Below are positions 63,490 through 64,000 of a stretch of 64,000 nucleotides of DNA, in pieces. Both the position numbers and the translations under genes were made by a program. The DNA is from Paenibacillus chibensis (GTDB lineage: Bacteria; Bacillota; Bacilli; Paenibacillales; Paenibacillaceae). The first letter of the stretch is position 1. Each line of letters begins with the position of its first letter. The stretch lies in assembly GCF_004001045.1 (NCBI RefSeq), contig NZ_BIMK01000023.1:62001-126000 (forward strand). Reading direction: 5' to 3'. Below the pieces are notes generated by a model. It made no database searches, was not told the DNA's origin, and saw nothing but the letters and a program-made list of their open reading frames with translations.

Positions 63490-63780
63490 ACAAAAAAACC
63501 CCACCCCCAAGACCGCAGTCTTAGGGACGAGATTTGTATGCTCGTGGTACCACCCCAGATTCGCCGATATGTCGCCATATCAGCCTCTTCGAGTACGGCA
63601 TTGCCTGGCAATGCATATACTCTAGCTCTGTAACAGGAGCTCCTGGCACGCCATCCCTCACGTCGAGGTTCCGAGGTGCAGCTCTGAGGCTTTCTTCAAT
63701 AAACTGTTCTTTGCCCCTTTTCAGCCGACGGAGCTCTCTGTGAAAGAATTCAATTTATTTACTCTTCTCATCATCGCTTT
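63490..63780 (-). promoter_or_regulatory. T-box riboswitch, lysine-type, of asd
   Basis: On the minus strand a Stem I can be built: AGC/GCT, then GATGA opposite GA (K-turn), then TGAG/CTCA. The specifier loop has AGTA opposite GAA, closed by AATAAA (63754-63759)/TTTATT (63698-63703). The specifier is AAA (63691-63693) in GAA-G-AAA-G, a lysine codon. The T-box bulge GGGGTGGTACCACG is at 63543-63556. A terminator stem (CCCTAAGAC/GGTCTTGGGG) with T-run lies at 63492-63530. Uncharged tRNA-Lys would stabilise the antiterminator and turn on asd. The 163 bases to the asd start hold nothing else. Confidence 0.92.
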
Positions 63781-63794
63781 TTGATATTACGTCT

Positions 63795-63823
63795 ATAATA
63801 TAGAAAAATCATGCGCAGGTAAA
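63795..63823 (-). promoter_or_regulatory. Promoter of the asd T-box leader
   Basis: Minus strand TTTACC (63818-63823), exact 17-base spacer, TATTAT (63795-63800), 15-20 bases before the first T-box stem. Confidence 0.72.
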
Positions 63824-63874
63824 CATTTTTTTTGAAAATAAAACATTACCGATCCGTGCGCGAGCCAAATGCCG

Positions 63875-64000
63875 TCAGAAAAAGAATACGTTGACGATGT
63901 GTTCAAGCACGTTTCTCGCAAAACCGAATACACTTCCTGTCCTGCTGACAGCTGCGTCAATGAATCTCCCGAGTCCTTCATACAATAAAACCACAATCAG
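63875..64000 (-). CDS. C-terminal fragment of a gene cut by the right edge (uncertain)
   Basis: One frame is open from the window end to a TGA at 63875, giving 41 residues: a hydrophobic start (LIVVLLYEGLGRF), then IDAAVSRTGSVFGFARNVLEHIVNVFFF in outline. Composition is protein-like and it ends about 50 bases before the asd promoter, so it may be the tail of a membrane protein. The length alone proves nothing and I recognise no family. Confidence 0.3.
   Translation of the reverse strand: MIVVLLYEGLGRFIDAAVSRTGSVFGFARNVLEHIVNVFFF

Noticed and set aside
63793..63996. A 67-codon minus-strand frame at the right edge
   Set aside because: It covers the T-box promoter; another frame in the same place gives a more protein-like C-terminus.

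Overview
The window looks like a chromosomal segment of a Gram-positive, spore-forming soil bacterium, most likely Paenibacillus or a close relative. Pointers are strong AGGAGG-type ribosome sites with some TTG/GTG starts, a SpoVB-type flippase and a sporulenol-type triterpene cyclase, a lysine T-box, a BirA operator, LplB/YtcP-type sugar permeases with a membrane-bound AraC regulator, and a GH88 hydrolase very like the unsaturated glucuronyl hydrolase I recall from Paenibacillus sp. GL1. I see no insertion sequence, prophage, CRISPR array, rRNA or tRNA. All identifications come from reading the sequence; no database search was run.

Layout. 1-4.2 kb: a tightly overlapping minus-strand operon bioY - acyl-CoA ligase - thiolase-like - two MaoC hot-dog subunits - SDR (cut by the left edge), behind a clear BirA operator/promoter. 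4.4-5.8 kb: a DUF421 membrane protein and an esterase. 6-13.4 kb: a mannitol PTS operon mtlA-mtlR-mtlF-mtlD-ptsI-ptsH that carries its own EI and HPr. 13.9-18.4 kb: an FAD amine oxidase, an ABC-F ATPase and a cytochrome P450. 18.6-32.5 kb: a uronic-acid polysaccharide-utilisation locus (GH88, a very large GH2-type enzyme, an unknown two-repeat protein, lipoprotein and two permeases, transmembrane AraC regulator, SGNH esterase, divergent AraC regulator). 32.5-36.6 kb: VOC protein, kanamycin-nucleotidyltransferase-like enzyme, VanW protein, divergent catalase. 36.7-42.3 kb: squalene-hopene/sporulenol cyclase, SpoVB, GNAT, amino-acid antiporter. 42.4-49.5 kb: GyrI-like/pentapeptide and VOC proteins, LigB dioxygenase with DoxX and HxlR, PepF, a small secreted protein. 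49.6-56.9 kb: fucose/arabinose-isomerase-like protein with AraC regulator, aminopeptidase, amino-acid ABC transporter, a discoidin-like protein. 57-62.2 kb: TetR with DHA2 exporter, DeoR with MFS transporter, RibD/DHFR-like reductase. 62.2-64 kb: asd under a lysine-specific T-box, then the tail of a gene cut by the right edge.

Three systems stand out. The biotin-regulated operon joins a biotin transporter S-component to a CoA-dependent acyl-chain module and suggests an undescribed route to, or salvage of, a biotin precursor; its thiolase has Gly where the second catalytic Cys is expected. The polysaccharide locus combines a recognisable GH88 enzyme with an unusually large GH2 protein containing a GC-rich island and with an unrecognised repeat protein. 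The asd leader can be read as a T-box with specifier AAA (Lys), which fits the pathway.
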